A stretch of 64,000 nucleotides of DNA from Leptolinea sp. HRD-7 (GCA_024363285.1 AP024710.1:2264001-2328000), one strand, 5' to 3'; shown: positions 34,672-44,576, numbered from the stretch's first letter. Numbers and translations: made by a program. The notes: a model not told the origin generated them from the sequence alone.

Positions 34672-35622
34672 TCATACATTTTCCCACTGGCTCAAAATTG
34701 TCGCGACCAGAATGGGGTAGAGGGTAGAAAGCAGTCTAACCTCCTGCCAGAGGCCAAAAACAAGGTAAAAAACCAGATAGACGGGTACCACCCGCCAGGC
34801 TTTCCGGATGAAATCCGGTGCTGTTTTATAGCCATGGAAAACCAGTATCCATAACGCTCCCAGGAACAGGAATAGATTGATGACTGTAAAAAATAAAGCC
34901 GAAGGTGTCAAATTCCTCTGAATTATTTCAGTCAATGAAAGCTGAGGAACGATCCCCAACCAGAGACGCAACCCGACAAAGACTGCTGCCCAGATGGCAA
35001 CATAACCTACGCTGCACAGTATTTGCCGTGGCAGCATAAAGGGCCGGTTAGGGGACATGTGAACCAGCAGGTACGCCAGACAAAGCACAACGCCAGTCTC
35101 GCGGTTTAAGGAAGACATAAGTATGATGACAGCCAGCAGTACGGATTTATCCTTATATATAGCCATCAAACCAGCGGTAAATAAACCGATCTCCAGAATT
35201 GACCACGGTTGAAAGTATCCGTCACCAAAAGCAACAAGCAGGCTTATAGCTGTGATCAAAAGACCGGTAAAGGCGAGCTTGCGTGAAAACCAGAAGCGTA
35301 GAAATCCATACAGCAAGAACAGAGTGAAGGCTATACTGAACTGGTAATACAGAAAATAGCTGAATAGAAAATTGTCTTTCGGGTTACCGGGAAATAATGC
35401 GCCGATTGATTGAATGATATAGGGAACAAGTATCCTGTACCGCATGGGTGCTTCAGCACTATGGTCAAGGAGTGATTGGTAGAGTTGACTGGCCGCTTCG
35501 GGAGTCCACCGAAAAATGGCGATGTTATACAGGCTTGTCGCAATAACTGAAGAGATCGAGATAATGAAAAGAAAAGTAAACAAGCGAGATTGCTTAAAAG
35601 CTTGCGGTGATTGTCTAAACAC
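34672..35622 (-). CDS. Polytopic membrane protein, probably glycan-related
   Basis: 316 residues with about eight membrane helices; family not firmly recognised. Features include MRYRILVPYII early in the first outside loop and SSLNRETGVVLCLAYLL later; the NRET-type motif after a helix recalls DUF-type GT-C-like proteins in polysaccharide loci. The GTG at 35622 has AGGAGAG just upstream. It is first in a three-gene - strand run that ends in the overlap with Wzy. The next gene follows 87 bases later. Confidence 0.6.
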   Translation of the reverse strand: MFRQSPQAFKQSRLFTFLFIISISSVIATSLYNIAIFRWTPEAASQLYQSLLDHSAEAPMRYRILVPYIIQSIGALFPGNPKDNFLFSYFLYYQFSIAFTLFLLYGFLRFWFSRKLAFTGLLITAISLLVAFGDGYFQPWSILEIGLFTAGLMAIYKDKSVLLAVIILMSSLNRETGVVLCLAYLLVHMSPNRPFMLPRQILCSVGYVAIWAAVFVGLRLWLGIVPQLSLTEIIQRNLTPSALFFTVINLFLFLGALWILVFHGYKTAPDFIRKAWRVVPVYLVFYLVFGLWQEVRLLSTLYPILVATILSQWENV

Positions 35623-35715
35623 AATTCTCTCCTACGAAAAATTTGTTTCAAAAGGCTTTTTTCGACTGGAATGATGGCTTATCTGATTTCATAAGTGTAG
35701 CAATGTCTTTGCCAG

Positions 35716-35743
35716 TTGACAAAAATTGAGGATCTAATAGTAA
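35716..35743 (+). promoter_or_regulatory. Candidate promoter of the lipoprotein-Wzz-Wzy operon
   Basis: TTGACA (35716-35721), a 16-base spacer and TAGTAA (35738-35743). The leader before the lipoprotein ATG at 35828 would be about 78 bases. The -10 is weak. Confidence 0.45.
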
Positions 35744-35827
35744 ATTCATCAGGCTATCCGGGTTTTAAATGGCTGATTGGATTTAAGGGTAAAATCATTA
35801 AATCCACCAATTTTTTCGAGGTCATTC

Positions 35828-36655
35828 ATGGTAAAGAAAGTCCTCCTGTTTTCAGGTCTTCTAATTATCATTTCTGCATGTGTGATCACTTCTCCATCAG
35901 AATTATTTCAGACTACTCCAACAATATGTGTGGAATGCGTTCAGGCGACCATTTGCGCAGAGAATCAAACGGACGACGCCTGCCCGGTGGATGAGACTAT
36001 CGCGCCATGGGATTTAACCCCAAGCGCGACAATCCCTCCTACAATTACGGAACCCTTTACTCCAACCACTGAGGGCAATGAACCAACACAGACAGAAACA
36101 TATACACCAACCACGGTAGTAGAGAAGACAGAAACCCCTGTTCCAACCCGGACATTAACCCCGGTTGCCGAAGCCCTTGTTCCGGAGGAAGTAAGCCCTG
36201 AATCCGCTGATCTCGTTTCACGTACACCGATTCCCGAGCTTCCCACACCAACGATCTATCTAACTCAGACCGGTGAGTGGGTGTATAAAGCACAACCCGG
36301 GTCTCCAAAATACATGAAAAATTTCGCCCATCCAAATTTGTTATGCAGTTGGAGTGGTGTTGCCGGGCAGGTATTTGGACCAGAAGGTGCACCTCAACCG
36401 GATGTGGTGGTTGTCGTTTCTGGCATTGCTAAAGGAAAACCGATTGAAGAAATCGGGTATACAGGTGCCGCTCCGGCGTATGGCGAAAATGGATACGAAA
36501 TTGAATTCCCAACCGGACCGGTAAACACAACTGATGCCATGATGATTCAGCTTTTTGATCTGCAGGGTAATGAACTTTCAATGCGGTATGTGTTTGATAC
36601 CTATATTGATTGCAAGAAGGCTCTGGTAATTTATAATTTTGTTCTTTCGAAATGA
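35828..36655 (+). CDS. Lipoprotein with Thr/Pro-rich linker, function unknown
   Basis: 275 residues from the ATG at 35828 (GAGG 6 bases upstream); an in-frame start at 35777 lacks a signal sequence at its N-terminus. A short signal peptide ends in a lipobox IISAC, so the mature protein is lipid-anchored outside. Next come four more cysteines, a long Thr/Pro/Glu-rich low-complexity linker (about 60-160), and a compact C-terminal domain with LLCSWSGVAGQVFGPEG that looks like a beta-sandwich. It is the first gene of the Wzz-Wzy-metallopeptidase run. Confidence 0.7.
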   Translation: MVKKVLLFSGLLIIISACVITSPSELFQTTPTICVECVQATICAENQTDDACPVDETIAPWDLTPSATIPPTITEPFTPTTEGNEPTQTETYTPTTVVEKTETPVPTRTLTPVAEALVPEEVSPESADLVSRTPIPELPTPTIYLTQTGEWVYKAQPGSPKYMKNFAHPNLLCSWSGVAGQVFGPEGAPQPDVVVVVSGIAKGKPIEEIGYTGAAPAYGENGYEIEFPTGPVNTTDAMMIQLFDLQGNELSMRYVFDTYIDCKKALVIYNFVLSK

Positions 36656-36663
36656 ATTATTGA

Positions 36664-37455
36664 ATGGAAAACCCGAAAACTGTTCGAAGCACCTTCAACC
36701 TGCTGGATCTGCTGTCACACTTGATTCAGGGATGGAGACTTCTGGTTATTGGAATTGTAGCCGGTGGACTATTGGGATGGTTGTCAACCACTCTGATCAA
36801 ACCGGTATATGAGTCAACAGCTGTGTTCACGTTTGTTATCGATTATGCCCGAACCGGGTTGTTGACAGATATAGAAGAGGATCAGGTACTGGAAGTCGCC
36901 GGAGACTTGATCAAATCAACCGATGTACTTGAAATGGTTAAATCGCAGGCTTCATCTAAGGGAATAGTAATTGATGAGTCGATCTTGACAGAAAATTTCA
37001 CAACAGAACGCCGGTTTAATCAATGGTTATTGAAAGTTCAGGCCAGTGAACCTGATACCGCTGTTATTCTGGCGAATCTGTGGAGTCAGGTTTCTCTGGC
37101 TGAATTCCAAAAAGCTTCATTGGCAGCAACAAAAGCGGATGGACTTAGCCGATATATACTTTCGCTGGAAACCTGTTACCAGCAAAGTACATCAGGGCAG
37201 GTGGCACAACCTTTGTGTCAGGCGTCTGACCGAAAAAAATTACAGACTGAATTAGAAAATGCCGGTGTTGACCTTCAACATTGGATGAAAGAATCACGCG
37301 GGCTATTTGCCGGTCTTAATTATTCAATTGCCAGGGAAGCTGTCAAACCTCAAAACCCAACACAACATTCCCGGGGAACACTAATATTAGCCGGTGGATT
37401 AGCCGGAATGTTGACTGTAAGTCTCCTTCTTCTTCTTACACATCCGGTCAAATAA
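36664..37455 (+). CDS. Wzz-like chain-length determinant, no kinase domain
   Basis: 263 residues. Two membrane helices (about 24-44 and 240-258) flank an extracytoplasmic domain of mixed helices, the layout of polysaccharide co-polymerases. The N-terminal block LLDLLSHLIQGWRLLVIGIVAGGLLGWL, then IKPVYESTAVFTF, matches the Wzz domain start. It should set polymer length with a Wzy protein. No tyrosine kinase (Wzc/CpsD) domain or gene is seen in the window. A Wzy-like gene follows 1 base after its stop. Confidence 0.8.
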   Translation: MENPKTVRSTFNLLDLLSHLIQGWRLLVIGIVAGGLLGWLSTTLIKPVYESTAVFTFVIDYARTGLLTDIEEDQVLEVAGDLIKSTDVLEMVKSQASSKGIVIDESILTENFTTERRFNQWLLKVQASEPDTAVILANLWSQVSLAEFQKASLAATKADGLSRYILSLETCYQQSTSGQVAQPLCQASDRKKLQTELENAGVDLQHWMKESRGLFAGLNYSIAREAVKPQNPTQHSRGTLILAGGLAGMLTVSLLLLLTHPVK

Positions 37456-37456
37456 A

Positions 37457-38908
37457 ATGCGCGGCTTATACCGGTTATACAACATAAGCGTTGACGTTTT
37501 TTGGGCGATGTTATTGTTTGTCTTACCCATCACCAGCATGCCGGCTGTAAGAGATCTTCTGCATATCAATACCATTGCCAGTCCGTCCGTCCTTTTCCTG
37601 GGTATTTTAGCTGTTGTGTGGCTGCTCCCATATTTGATCTACAAAGGGGAATTGCCAGTCGAGGCTTTGCCTTTAGTCGGATTTTTAGTGGTTTGTCTGC
37701 TTTCTCTGGTATTGTCTGGATTTATTAATATTCCAACATTCAAATTCGCCGGGATCATTCGTCCTTCTCTTTCCGCCTTTGTGACATTACTTGTTGGGAT
37801 CGGTTATTTGTTCTTAACGTTTTCTCGGGTCACAACAGGCAATGCGTTCCAGCGAACCATATTCTGGATCTATGTTGGCGGTTTACTTATGATCGTCTGG
37901 TCCTTGATGCAATCGGGAGCCTGGTTCATTTTTAAACGATATCCGGATTGGATGCGTGATTTTCAGGATCTCCTTTCCCTTGGGCCGCTTTACCGTCAGC
38001 GGGCGACGGGCTTCGCGTTGGAGCCTTCGTGGCTGGCACATATGTTGAATATGCTCTACCTGCCGATGTGGCTTTCGGCGGCAGTCACCGGTTACTCGAT
38101 ATTTGGTTTTCGATTATTCAAAAGAATAACAGTGGAAATGGGACTGCTGATCCTGGGCGTGTTGACATTGGTCCTCACCTTTTCACGGGTTGGTTGGTTT
38201 ACTTTCTTTTGCATGGTTGCTTTACTGGTGATAAAGGTAAATATTCGATTGATCCGCTGGATCAGGATGCGCTTTAAAATACGCGCAAATCTGACGGCAA
38301 TCTCAACAGTCGGAATAACTCTGATTTTGGTATTAATTTATCTTGCGATTGCTGTCGGGGCTGCTTATGGAATGAGCCGGGTCGATCCGCGTATGGCAGA
38401 CCTGTTTACGCCGCAATTCTGGCAGTTGAACAACCTGAACCGGTATGCTAACGCGCTTCAATTTGGCGAGCGAGTTGTCTACTGGCAGGCCGGATGGGAC
38501 GTATTTAATAAATTCCCTCTTTTTGGGGTCGGGTTGGGTAATTCCGGCCGCTGGTTTGTCGATACAATTCCACCTTATGGGATGAACCTGATCGAAGTAC
38601 GTCAATTGTTGTTCCGTGCGCCAGATTTACCGAATAGTAAAAATCTATGGGTACGCTTGCTGGCAGAAACCGGTATAGTCGGCTTTGCGTTTTATACCGC
38701 CTGGTTGTTCTCTGTTTTAAAACGTGCTGTAACATTGAACAGAATAAATTCGCGCGTATTGAAAATGACTGGATACTGGGGTATCTTCATCATCACAGGT
38801 TTATTTTTTGAAGGATTTAGCATTGATTCATTCGCTATGCCCTATTTCTGGATTTCAGCCGGATTGGTACTGGCTTCCGGGCGGTATGTCAGTGACGTCG
38901 ATAATTGA
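37457..38908 (+). CDS. Second Wzy-like polymerase / O-antigen ligase
   Basis: 483 residues with about twelve membrane helices. A large late outside loop contains WQAGWDVFNKFPLFGVGLGNSG and LWVRLLAETGIVGF, both typical of Wzy/WaaL-family proteins. RATGFALEPSWLAH earlier is also a common block. It directly follows the Wzz gene, so it is the more likely partner for chain-length control. The other Wzy-like gene lies at 30.6 kb; the two proteins are not close in sequence by eye. Confidence 0.85.
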   Translation: MRGLYRLYNISVDVFWAMLLFVLPITSMPAVRDLLHINTIASPSVLFLGILAVVWLLPYLIYKGELPVEALPLVGFLVVCLLSLVLSGFINIPTFKFAGIIRPSLSAFVTLLVGIGYLFLTFSRVTTGNAFQRTIFWIYVGGLLMIVWSLMQSGAWFIFKRYPDWMRDFQDLLSLGPLYRQRATGFALEPSWLAHMLNMLYLPMWLSAAVTGYSIFGFRLFKRITVEMGLLILGVLTLVLTFSRVGWFTFFCMVALLVIKVNIRLIRWIRMRFKIRANLTAISTVGITLILVLIYLAIAVGAAYGMSRVDPRMADLFTPQFWQLNNLNRYANALQFGERVVYWQAGWDVFNKFPLFGVGLGNSGRWFVDTIPPYGMNLIEVRQLLFRAPDLPNSKNLWVRLLAETGIVGFAFYTAWLFSVLKRAVTLNRINSRVLKMTGYWGIFIITGLFFEGFSIDSFAMPYFWISAGLVLASGRYVSDVDN

Positions 38909-38928
38909 TGAGCCATACTGGAGGATAA

Positions 38929-40941
38929 ATGGATAATAATAAAATTTGGATCATTATTGGTATTGTTCTGGCCTTATTGTGTTGTTGCTGTCTGGTTGGC
39001 GGATACGCAACCTACAAAATCTTGGAAACCGAGAACATAAATTGGGAAGATATTTTTTCTGAAAGTTCTCCCACGAAAGAAACAACTCAAACAGAATCGT
39101 TGGCTGTAGATTTTCCGCCAGTGGGGGCAAAAGTAGATCCCGGTGCTGTGGAAACACAGAACACACTGAATAACACATTGGTTCCAATAAATGACCTCCG
39201 TGAACTGGCGATGCGCCTAAAAGGCATAAAGGATATTCCTGAAACTCTTAATACCCAACCTGAAGTTTTCAATGTTGGCGATCAGAAAGAGTTTAACGCA
39301 CTTAATACCGATACAAATGAAAACTTCAAGGTCACAACGAAACTGGCTTATAAAACTGAGCATGCCTATTTCTGGATTGAGAATGGCGTTAAGTATGATA
39401 AAGACAGGGTAAAGAAATTAGGAGATCTGTTTGAAAATCAAATCTACCCCACCGACCGTGAATTTTTTGGTTCAGAGTGGAAACCGGGCGTGGATGGTGA
39501 TGACCATCTATATATTATTTACTGCCGTGGATTAGGAGATAATATTGCCGGGCTGTTCTCTTCCATAGATTCCATCCATCCTCTGGCCCGTCCGGATTCA
39601 AACGGGCATGAATCATTCTTCATGAGTGCCGATAATCTGAATTTTGGTGAAGAGGATTATGGCACTCTGGCGCACGAATTCCAGCACATGATCCACTGGT
39701 ACCGCGACCGTAATGAAGATACCTGGATGAATGAGGGCTTCTCTGTTCTGGCTGAGTTCCTCAATAAATTCAGTGTCGGCGGTTTTGATGAATTGTTCGT
39801 CATGAACACTGATCGGCAATTGACGGATTGGCCAAATGATCCTGACCAGACAACCCCCCATTATGGAGAATCATTCCTTTTTCTCACGTATTTTTTGGAT
39901 CGGTTTGGCGAAGACGCTACGAAAGCCCTGGTTGCCGAACCTGAAAATGGAATGGCGGCTATTGATAAAGTATTGAAGGAGATTAACGCAAAAGATAAAG
40001 TGACTGGAAAAACTGTCACCGCGGATGATGTGTTTGCCGATTGGGCTGTAGGTATGTTCCTGAAGGATAGCACAGCCGGTGATGGCCGTTTCACCTATCA
40101 TAACTACAAAGAATCTCCAAAACCGGAAATCACTGAAACTGTTACAGATTGTTCAACATCCGATATAAAACGCGATGTAGCACAGTATGGTATCGATTAC
40201 ATTGGTCTAAAATGCAAAGGCGATTACACATTGAATTTTCAAGGAGTTCTGGAAACCGGTGTACTGGCAGAGAACCCACATTCCGGAAAATACGCGTTCT
40301 GGTCAAATAAGGGTGATGAGTCGGATATGACCCTTACCCGCGACTTTGATTTCTCATCAGTCAAATCGCCGATAAAAATGGATTACTGGATCTGGTACGA
40401 TCTGGAAACGGATTACGACTTCGCATACCTTCAATATAGTGAAGATGGCGGAAAGACGTGGACAATCTTGCCCACCGCGTCATGTACATCAGAGAATAAA
40501 TCCGGCAACAGTTATGGTTGCGGTTGGAATGATGTGAGCGGTGGTTGGGTTAAGGAATCAGTGGACCTGTCTTTCCTGTCTGGAAAGAAGGTCACGCTCC
40601 GATTTGAATACATTACAGATGCCGCGGTAAACGGCGAAGGGTTGATGCTGGATGACCTGTCAATTCCGGCAATCAATTATCAGACCGATTTTGAGTCTGA
40701 CAACGGCGGCTGGGAACCGGCTGGCTTTGTGCGCATTCAAAATATGCTTCCGCAGACCTACCGTGTATCATTGATCCAGTATGGAGTTCCGTCAAAAGTA
40801 ACATATATAGTTCTTGACGAAAGCAACAAAGCCAGTATACCGGTATCTATTACTGATTCGAAAGGCGCGGTGCTGGTAGTCAGTGGAACAACGCGGAATT
40901 CACGGCAGAAAGCTGTATATCAGTTCAGTTTAACGAAATAA
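38929..40941 (+). CDS. Secreted, membrane-tethered zinc metallopeptidase (immune inhibitor A-like)
   Basis: 670 residues. One N-terminal helix (6-24) with four adjacent cysteines (18-21) anchors the protein; the rest is outside. The zinc motif HEFQH is at 249-253, with a third ligand candidate E269 in MNEGFSVLAEF, as in gluzincin-like peptidases. A beta-rich region (about 420-590) with GKYAFWSN, TLTRDFDFS and MDYWIWYDLE resembles the MAM-like domain of M6 immune inhibitor A. The last 80 residues form another beta domain. GGAGG precedes the ATG. It ends the Wzz-Wzy operon. Confidence 0.82.
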   Translation: MDNNKIWIIIGIVLALLCCCCLVGGYATYKILETENINWEDIFSESSPTKETTQTESLAVDFPPVGAKVDPGAVETQNTLNNTLVPINDLRELAMRLKGIKDIPETLNTQPEVFNVGDQKEFNALNTDTNENFKVTTKLAYKTEHAYFWIENGVKYDKDRVKKLGDLFENQIYPTDREFFGSEWKPGVDGDDHLYIIYCRGLGDNIAGLFSSIDSIHPLARPDSNGHESFFMSADNLNFGEEDYGTLAHEFQHMIHWYRDRNEDTWMNEGFSVLAEFLNKFSVGGFDELFVMNTDRQLTDWPNDPDQTTPHYGESFLFLTYFLDRFGEDATKALVAEPENGMAAIDKVLKEINAKDKVTGKTVTADDVFADWAVGMFLKDSTAGDGRFTYHNYKESPKPEITETVTDCSTSDIKRDVAQYGIDYIGLKCKGDYTLNFQGVLETGVLAENPHSGKYAFWSNKGDESDMTLTRDFDFSSVKSPIKMDYWIWYDLETDYDFAYLQYSEDGGKTWTILPTASCTSENKSGNSYGCGWNDVSGGWVKESVDLSFLSGKKVTLRFEYITDAAVNGEGLMLDDLSIPAINYQTDFESDNGGWEPAGFVRIQNMLPQTYRVSLIQYGVPSKVTYIVLDESNKASIPVSITDSKGAVLVVSGTTRNSRQKAVYQFSLTK

Positions 40942-40952
40942 CAGTTTCGTGA

Positions 40953-41168
40953 TTAAGCTTTCGGAGCGCGCAGTGCCTGGAGTTGACTCTCCAGCTCGGC
41001 GCGCTTTTGATCTCTTGCTTCGGTCAGCTCTTTTTGCAGGCGCTGTATCCGGCTTGATGCCTCAAGACGTAACTGATCTCCCGTTACAGGAGTTAACAGG
41101 AGTGCGACAGCCGCTCCGAGCAATCCACCGGTGAAAGCGCCAAGCATGAAACTGAAGATTTTTCGCAT
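40953..41168 (-). CDS. YtxH-like small membrane protein
   Basis: 71 residues. A glycine-rich membrane helix (about 5-27: FMLGAFTGGLLGAAVALLLTP) is followed by the P-x-TG-x-x-LR turn and a charged coiled coil, the exact layout of YtxH-type (general stress) proteins. GGAG lies about 7 bases before the ATG. It ends 11 bases from the convergent metallopeptidase gene, and it follows the PAP2 gene on the same strand. A + strand reading frame over the same bases is a shadow. Confidence 0.8.
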   Translation of the reverse strand: MRKIFSFMLGAFTGGLLGAAVALLLTPVTGDQLRLEASSRIQRLQKELTEARDQKRAELESQLQALRAPKA

Positions 41169-41214
41169 TTTCGATTCTCCTGATATTAGAAATTGTTCGC
41201 AAAGAAAAGAGCAC

Positions 41215-42201
41215 TCAAGCTTTTTTTATAACCGCGAGACCGGTCTTGTGAAACACAAAAGGTGCCAATCCGCTTAGCCAAAAGCCGGTCAACCCCGACC
41301 TGATAAATCGAACTACCAGGGCAACAACAGAATCTGAATGGGGTGTAATTAATCCCAGGCTGCCATATATCAATAGTATACCGGCTATTCCCAACAGACA
41401 ACGCCATATCAATCGGGATATGTTTCCGGAGATATCAAATTTTCCCTCATGGCCGGTCAAGACCCGAAGCCAACAAGCCCCGGCTGCGAAGCCGATCCAA
41501 ATACCGGCACTGTCCACCACATCTTTCATGGTAACCGGATGGATCGTTGATGCGGACTGCGTGACCCATCCAATCGGCATTTGCCAGGGTGTCAATTGCG
41601 CATAGAAAAAATAACCGGATGCTATAAAAACAATTCCCAAAAGAGCTGTCACAATAAACACCACAAAGGAATTCTCGCGTTTGACCCAATCGGTAACAGG
41701 CTTATCCAGATTGAACATCAATCCTATCAAAACAAAGCCAAGAACCCATCCGCCAAGTACATCAGATATAAAATGCACTCCAAGATAAACCCGGGAAAAT
41801 CCAATCAAAAAAATCAATAATAACGCGCCTGTGATCCATTGGCGTTTACGAGTGTTAATTCCCAGATATCCATATATCGCTGATGACATATTGGCATGAC
41901 CGGAAGGAAATCCGAAGGATGACTCAGTACTCAGGGCTTTGACCTTCGAATCCACCCAGTAGGGCCTGGGTGAATGGAGTGCCAGCTTAAAAATGCTGTA
42001 AAGATTATTCGTAATGAACAGGGAAATACCCAGCCTTAAACCTAACCGGGTATCAATACACCAGTAAACGACGGCTACCAAAAGTGTCAGAAAGACCACA
42101 GAACCAATAAAGCTCATCAGTTCCATGAACACATTTAGACTATTTCCATTGCCAGATAAATTTTGCAGAATAAGATTGTATTGAGAATCTAAGGGTATCA
42201 T
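41215..42201 (-). CDS. PAP2-family membrane phosphatase
   Basis: 328 residues with about eight membrane helices. The three PAP2 motifs are present: KLALHSPRP (motif 1, K-x6-RP), FPSGHA (motif 2, PSGH) and SRVYLGVHFISDVLGG (motif 3, SR-x5-H-x3-D). It should remove phosphate from a lipid phosphate or diphosphate such as undecaprenyl diphosphate, on the outside. A C-terminal extension (about 215-328) adds four helices not needed for the core. It is divergent from the transglutaminase-like gene. Confidence 0.9.
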   Translation of the reverse strand: MIPLDSQYNLILQNLSGNGNSLNVFMELMSFIGSVVFLTLLVAVVYWCIDTRLGLRLGISLFITNNLYSIFKLALHSPRPYWVDSKVKALSTESSFGFPSGHANMSSAIYGYLGINTRKRQWITGALLLIFLIGFSRVYLGVHFISDVLGGWVLGFVLIGLMFNLDKPVTDWVKRENSFVVFIVTALLGIVFIASGYFFYAQLTPWQMPIGWVTQSASTIHPVTMKDVVDSAGIWIGFAAGACWLRVLTGHEGKFDISGNISRLIWRCLLGIAGILLIYGSLGLITPHSDSVVALVVRFIRSGLTGFWLSGLAPFVFHKTGLAVIKKA

Positions 42202-42210
42202 TGGTATAGT
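42181..42210 (+). promoter_or_regulatory. Promoter of the transglutaminase-like gene
   Basis: TTGAGA (42181-42186), an 18-base spacer and TATAGT (42205-42210) with an extended -10 TG at 42202-42203. It overlaps the first codons of the divergent PAP2 gene, so the two could interfere. Confidence 0.55.
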
Positions 42211-42260
42211 ATGCCCACCATATCCATGTTAGATTTTTTCAATTGTACACTCAATTCATT

Positions 42261-44576
42261 ATGACCAAACTGAAACCTTTGGATTATTTGTCCATATTTC
42301 TGATCGTAGTTTGTGTGTGGCTGCCGGCGGCAGTATTAAGAAGCACAGGATGGTCAATGGGTTTGCAATTGGTCGAGATACTTGCCGTCATGTCGGTCTT
42401 AGCTGGCATAGGACTGGGGAGAACCCGTCTTTCCGGCGGGCAGGTCGGCGGAATTTTCTTTTTATTGACCATAATTGTTCCTCCTACGATTTTTATCATC
42501 GCGATGACCACTACCGGCGGACCAATTGACCGTCTGGCCGAATTTATTATCCGAATGAATCAGGCCGTAACGCAAGTTTTTATCGGGCGGGTTATACAGG
42601 ATTCAATTCTGTTCACATTTTTCTGTGGATATTTTTTCTGGATGATCGGATATTTCACCGGATATGGATATTCACGGCGCGACAATCCCTGGCAAGGACT
42701 TCTTGCCGCGGCTGTAATATTCGGGGTTATTATTTTTTATAATGGTTCAACCCGCTCCGCTGAATGGATCGGGGCGATCCTGGTATTCTGCCTCTTAATT
42801 CTGACTGCCCGTTTGTATTGGAATCAAAAAATCTTTGAATGGAAAAACAACCATTATTTCATCGAACCGGGTGCCGGCAGGTCGGTTTTTTGGATTGCCG
42901 GGGTTTTCAGCCTATTGCTAGTTTTAGGTTCCTGGAACCTTCAAACACTAATTCTTTCATTCACTCCCGGTACCCCGGAGCAGGAACATTTTTCGCAGTT
43001 TATGAAAGACATCCAATCCGGATTACAGACAAGTATTCCCGCATTACAAACCGCGACAAGTCTTACAGGTTCATATCCGGGTAGTTTAAAACTTGGCTCT
43101 CAAGCCCCCCTGCAGCAAACAGAAGCTTTTCAGGTAAAAGTCATCGGGACAGTCAATTCGGTGTCACGGTTTTACTGGCGCGTGAGAATCTATAACCAAT
43201 TTATTAATGGGCAATGGCGCGTTCCAGATGTCACTGCTATGAATGGCGTCTTTTTTCAAAAAGATGAATTGACCACGCGTTCTTTATTTTCACCGATAAA
43301 GATTCAATACATCTGGCAAAGTGGTGACGGAACTATTGTCCCTTATACTGGACGGGTAATAGGCATCGATATCCCTTTCAGATTTGAACCCTTCTCATTA
43401 AACGGTACGTTAACGGGTGATGGTGTTTTATATCCACAAAAGCCGTTGTCTAAGAACAGCCTGCTGATGGTGGATAGTGCCATTTTTACCGGAAAAGACG
43501 TTGATTTGCGTGCCGCCGACCCGATCATTCCGGTAGAAATTCTGGCGGAGAACCTCACAATACCTTCCACAATGCCGAAACGGGTGATTGACCTGGGACG
43601 GCAACTGGCAGTTGGTCAGACGATGTACGACCGCGTTGAGGCTGTCACACAGTATTTGCGAAAAGGGTATGTGTATAAGAGCCAGATCTCACCTGTTCCG
43701 TTCGGTAAAGATCCGGTAGATTGGTTCCTGTTTGATTCAAAACAGGGTTTCTGTAACTATTTCGCCAGTTCTGAAGTCATCCTATTAAGGGCGGCTGGTA
43801 TACCGGCCAGGCTTGCTGTAGGCTACAGCCAGGGTGAACGTACAGCCGACGGATTTCAAATCCGCATAAACAACGGACATGCCTGGCCGGAAGTGTACTT
43901 TTCCGGAATAGGATGGGTCCCGTTCGAACCTACAGCCTCTGAACCCGATACTCCGTATGCTTCCGGTGACAGAACCGGGGTCAACGGGAATCAACCGCAA
44001 AACCAGACTCAACAATCCAGTCTCCCATTCAACACACAACCACCGTCTACTGATTCTATTCAGTCTGAAGATTCCCCGTACGACTCCATGAAGGAATCTC
44101 TACTTTCTCGTTGGGGCATTCCCGCGATCGTTCTCGTGGCTTTAATTGTGTGCGGGGCCGGGATATGGCTGGGATTCCGCAAGAATATCTGGAAGAAACC
44201 ACCACGATTGTCCCGTTTGGTTATGGAATGGGTTTCAGCGTTGCACTGGAAAGTGCCTGGATGGCTTGCTCGATGGGACTGGTATACCAGTCTTCCGGAA
44301 ATGGGGAAGCAATATGTGCGTCTGGTAAAACTGGCCAGGCTATTTCGATTGTGTCCTGATACATCTTTGACGCCGTATGAAATGCTTGATGGATTACTTA
44401 AGATTATGCCGGAAGCCGCTAACGATTTGTCTGTGTTTAAAGCAGGGCTTTATACAGCGTTATATAGCCCTGATCCGGATTACATGGATGAATCAGGCAG
44501 GGCTGCCGGAGCAGCCCTGCAAAAAGCTATATGGAACGCTTTCTGGCGGAAGATATTCCGTCCACCGGTACGTTGA
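42261..44576 (+). CDS. TgpA-like transglutaminase-domain membrane protein
   Basis: 771 residues from the ATG at 42261; a TTG at 42243 is possible. N-terminal membrane helices (about seven, to residue 235), a large outside part with the transglutaminase core (catalytic Cys in GFCNYFASS, His in GHAWPEVYF, then an Asp/Glu in FEPTASEP), a Gln/Ser/Pro linker, a late helix (about 620-640) and a C-terminal cytosolic DUF4129-type tail. The TgpA family is linked to surface-protein processing. It ends exactly where the convergent VIT-vWA gene ends. Confidence 0.9.
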   Translation: MTKLKPLDYLSIFLIVVCVWLPAAVLRSTGWSMGLQLVEILAVMSVLAGIGLGRTRLSGGQVGGIFFLLTIIVPPTIFIIAMTTTGGPIDRLAEFIIRMNQAVTQVFIGRVIQDSILFTFFCGYFFWMIGYFTGYGYSRRDNPWQGLLAAAVIFGVIIFYNGSTRSAEWIGAILVFCLLILTARLYWNQKIFEWKNNHYFIEPGAGRSVFWIAGVFSLLLVLGSWNLQTLILSFTPGTPEQEHFSQFMKDIQSGLQTSIPALQTATSLTGSYPGSLKLGSQAPLQQTEAFQVKVIGTVNSVSRFYWRVRIYNQFINGQWRVPDVTAMNGVFFQKDELTTRSLFSPIKIQYIWQSGDGTIVPYTGRVIGIDIPFRFEPFSLNGTLTGDGVLYPQKPLSKNSLLMVDSAIFTGKDVDLRAADPIIPVEILAENLTIPSTMPKRVIDLGRQLAVGQTMYDRVEAVTQYLRKGYVYKSQISPVPFGKDPVDWFLFDSKQGFCNYFASSEVILLRAAGIPARLAVGYSQGERTADGFQIRINNGHAWPEVYFSGIGWVPFEPTASEPDTPYASGDRTGVNGNQPQNQTQQSSLPFNTQPPSTDSIQSEDSPYDSMKESLLSRWGIPAIVLVALIVCGAGIWLGFRKNIWKKPPRLSRLVMEWVSALHWKVPGWLARWDWYTSLPEMGKQYVRLVKLARLFRLCPDTSLTPYEMLDGLLKIMPEAANDLSVFKAGLYTALYSPDPDYMDESGRAAGAALQKAIWNAFWRKIFRPPVR

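Noticed and set aside
40949-41134. A 61-codon + strand frame after the metallopeptidase gene
   Set aside because: It is the complement of the YtxH-like gene, which has a ribosome site and a recognisable layout.
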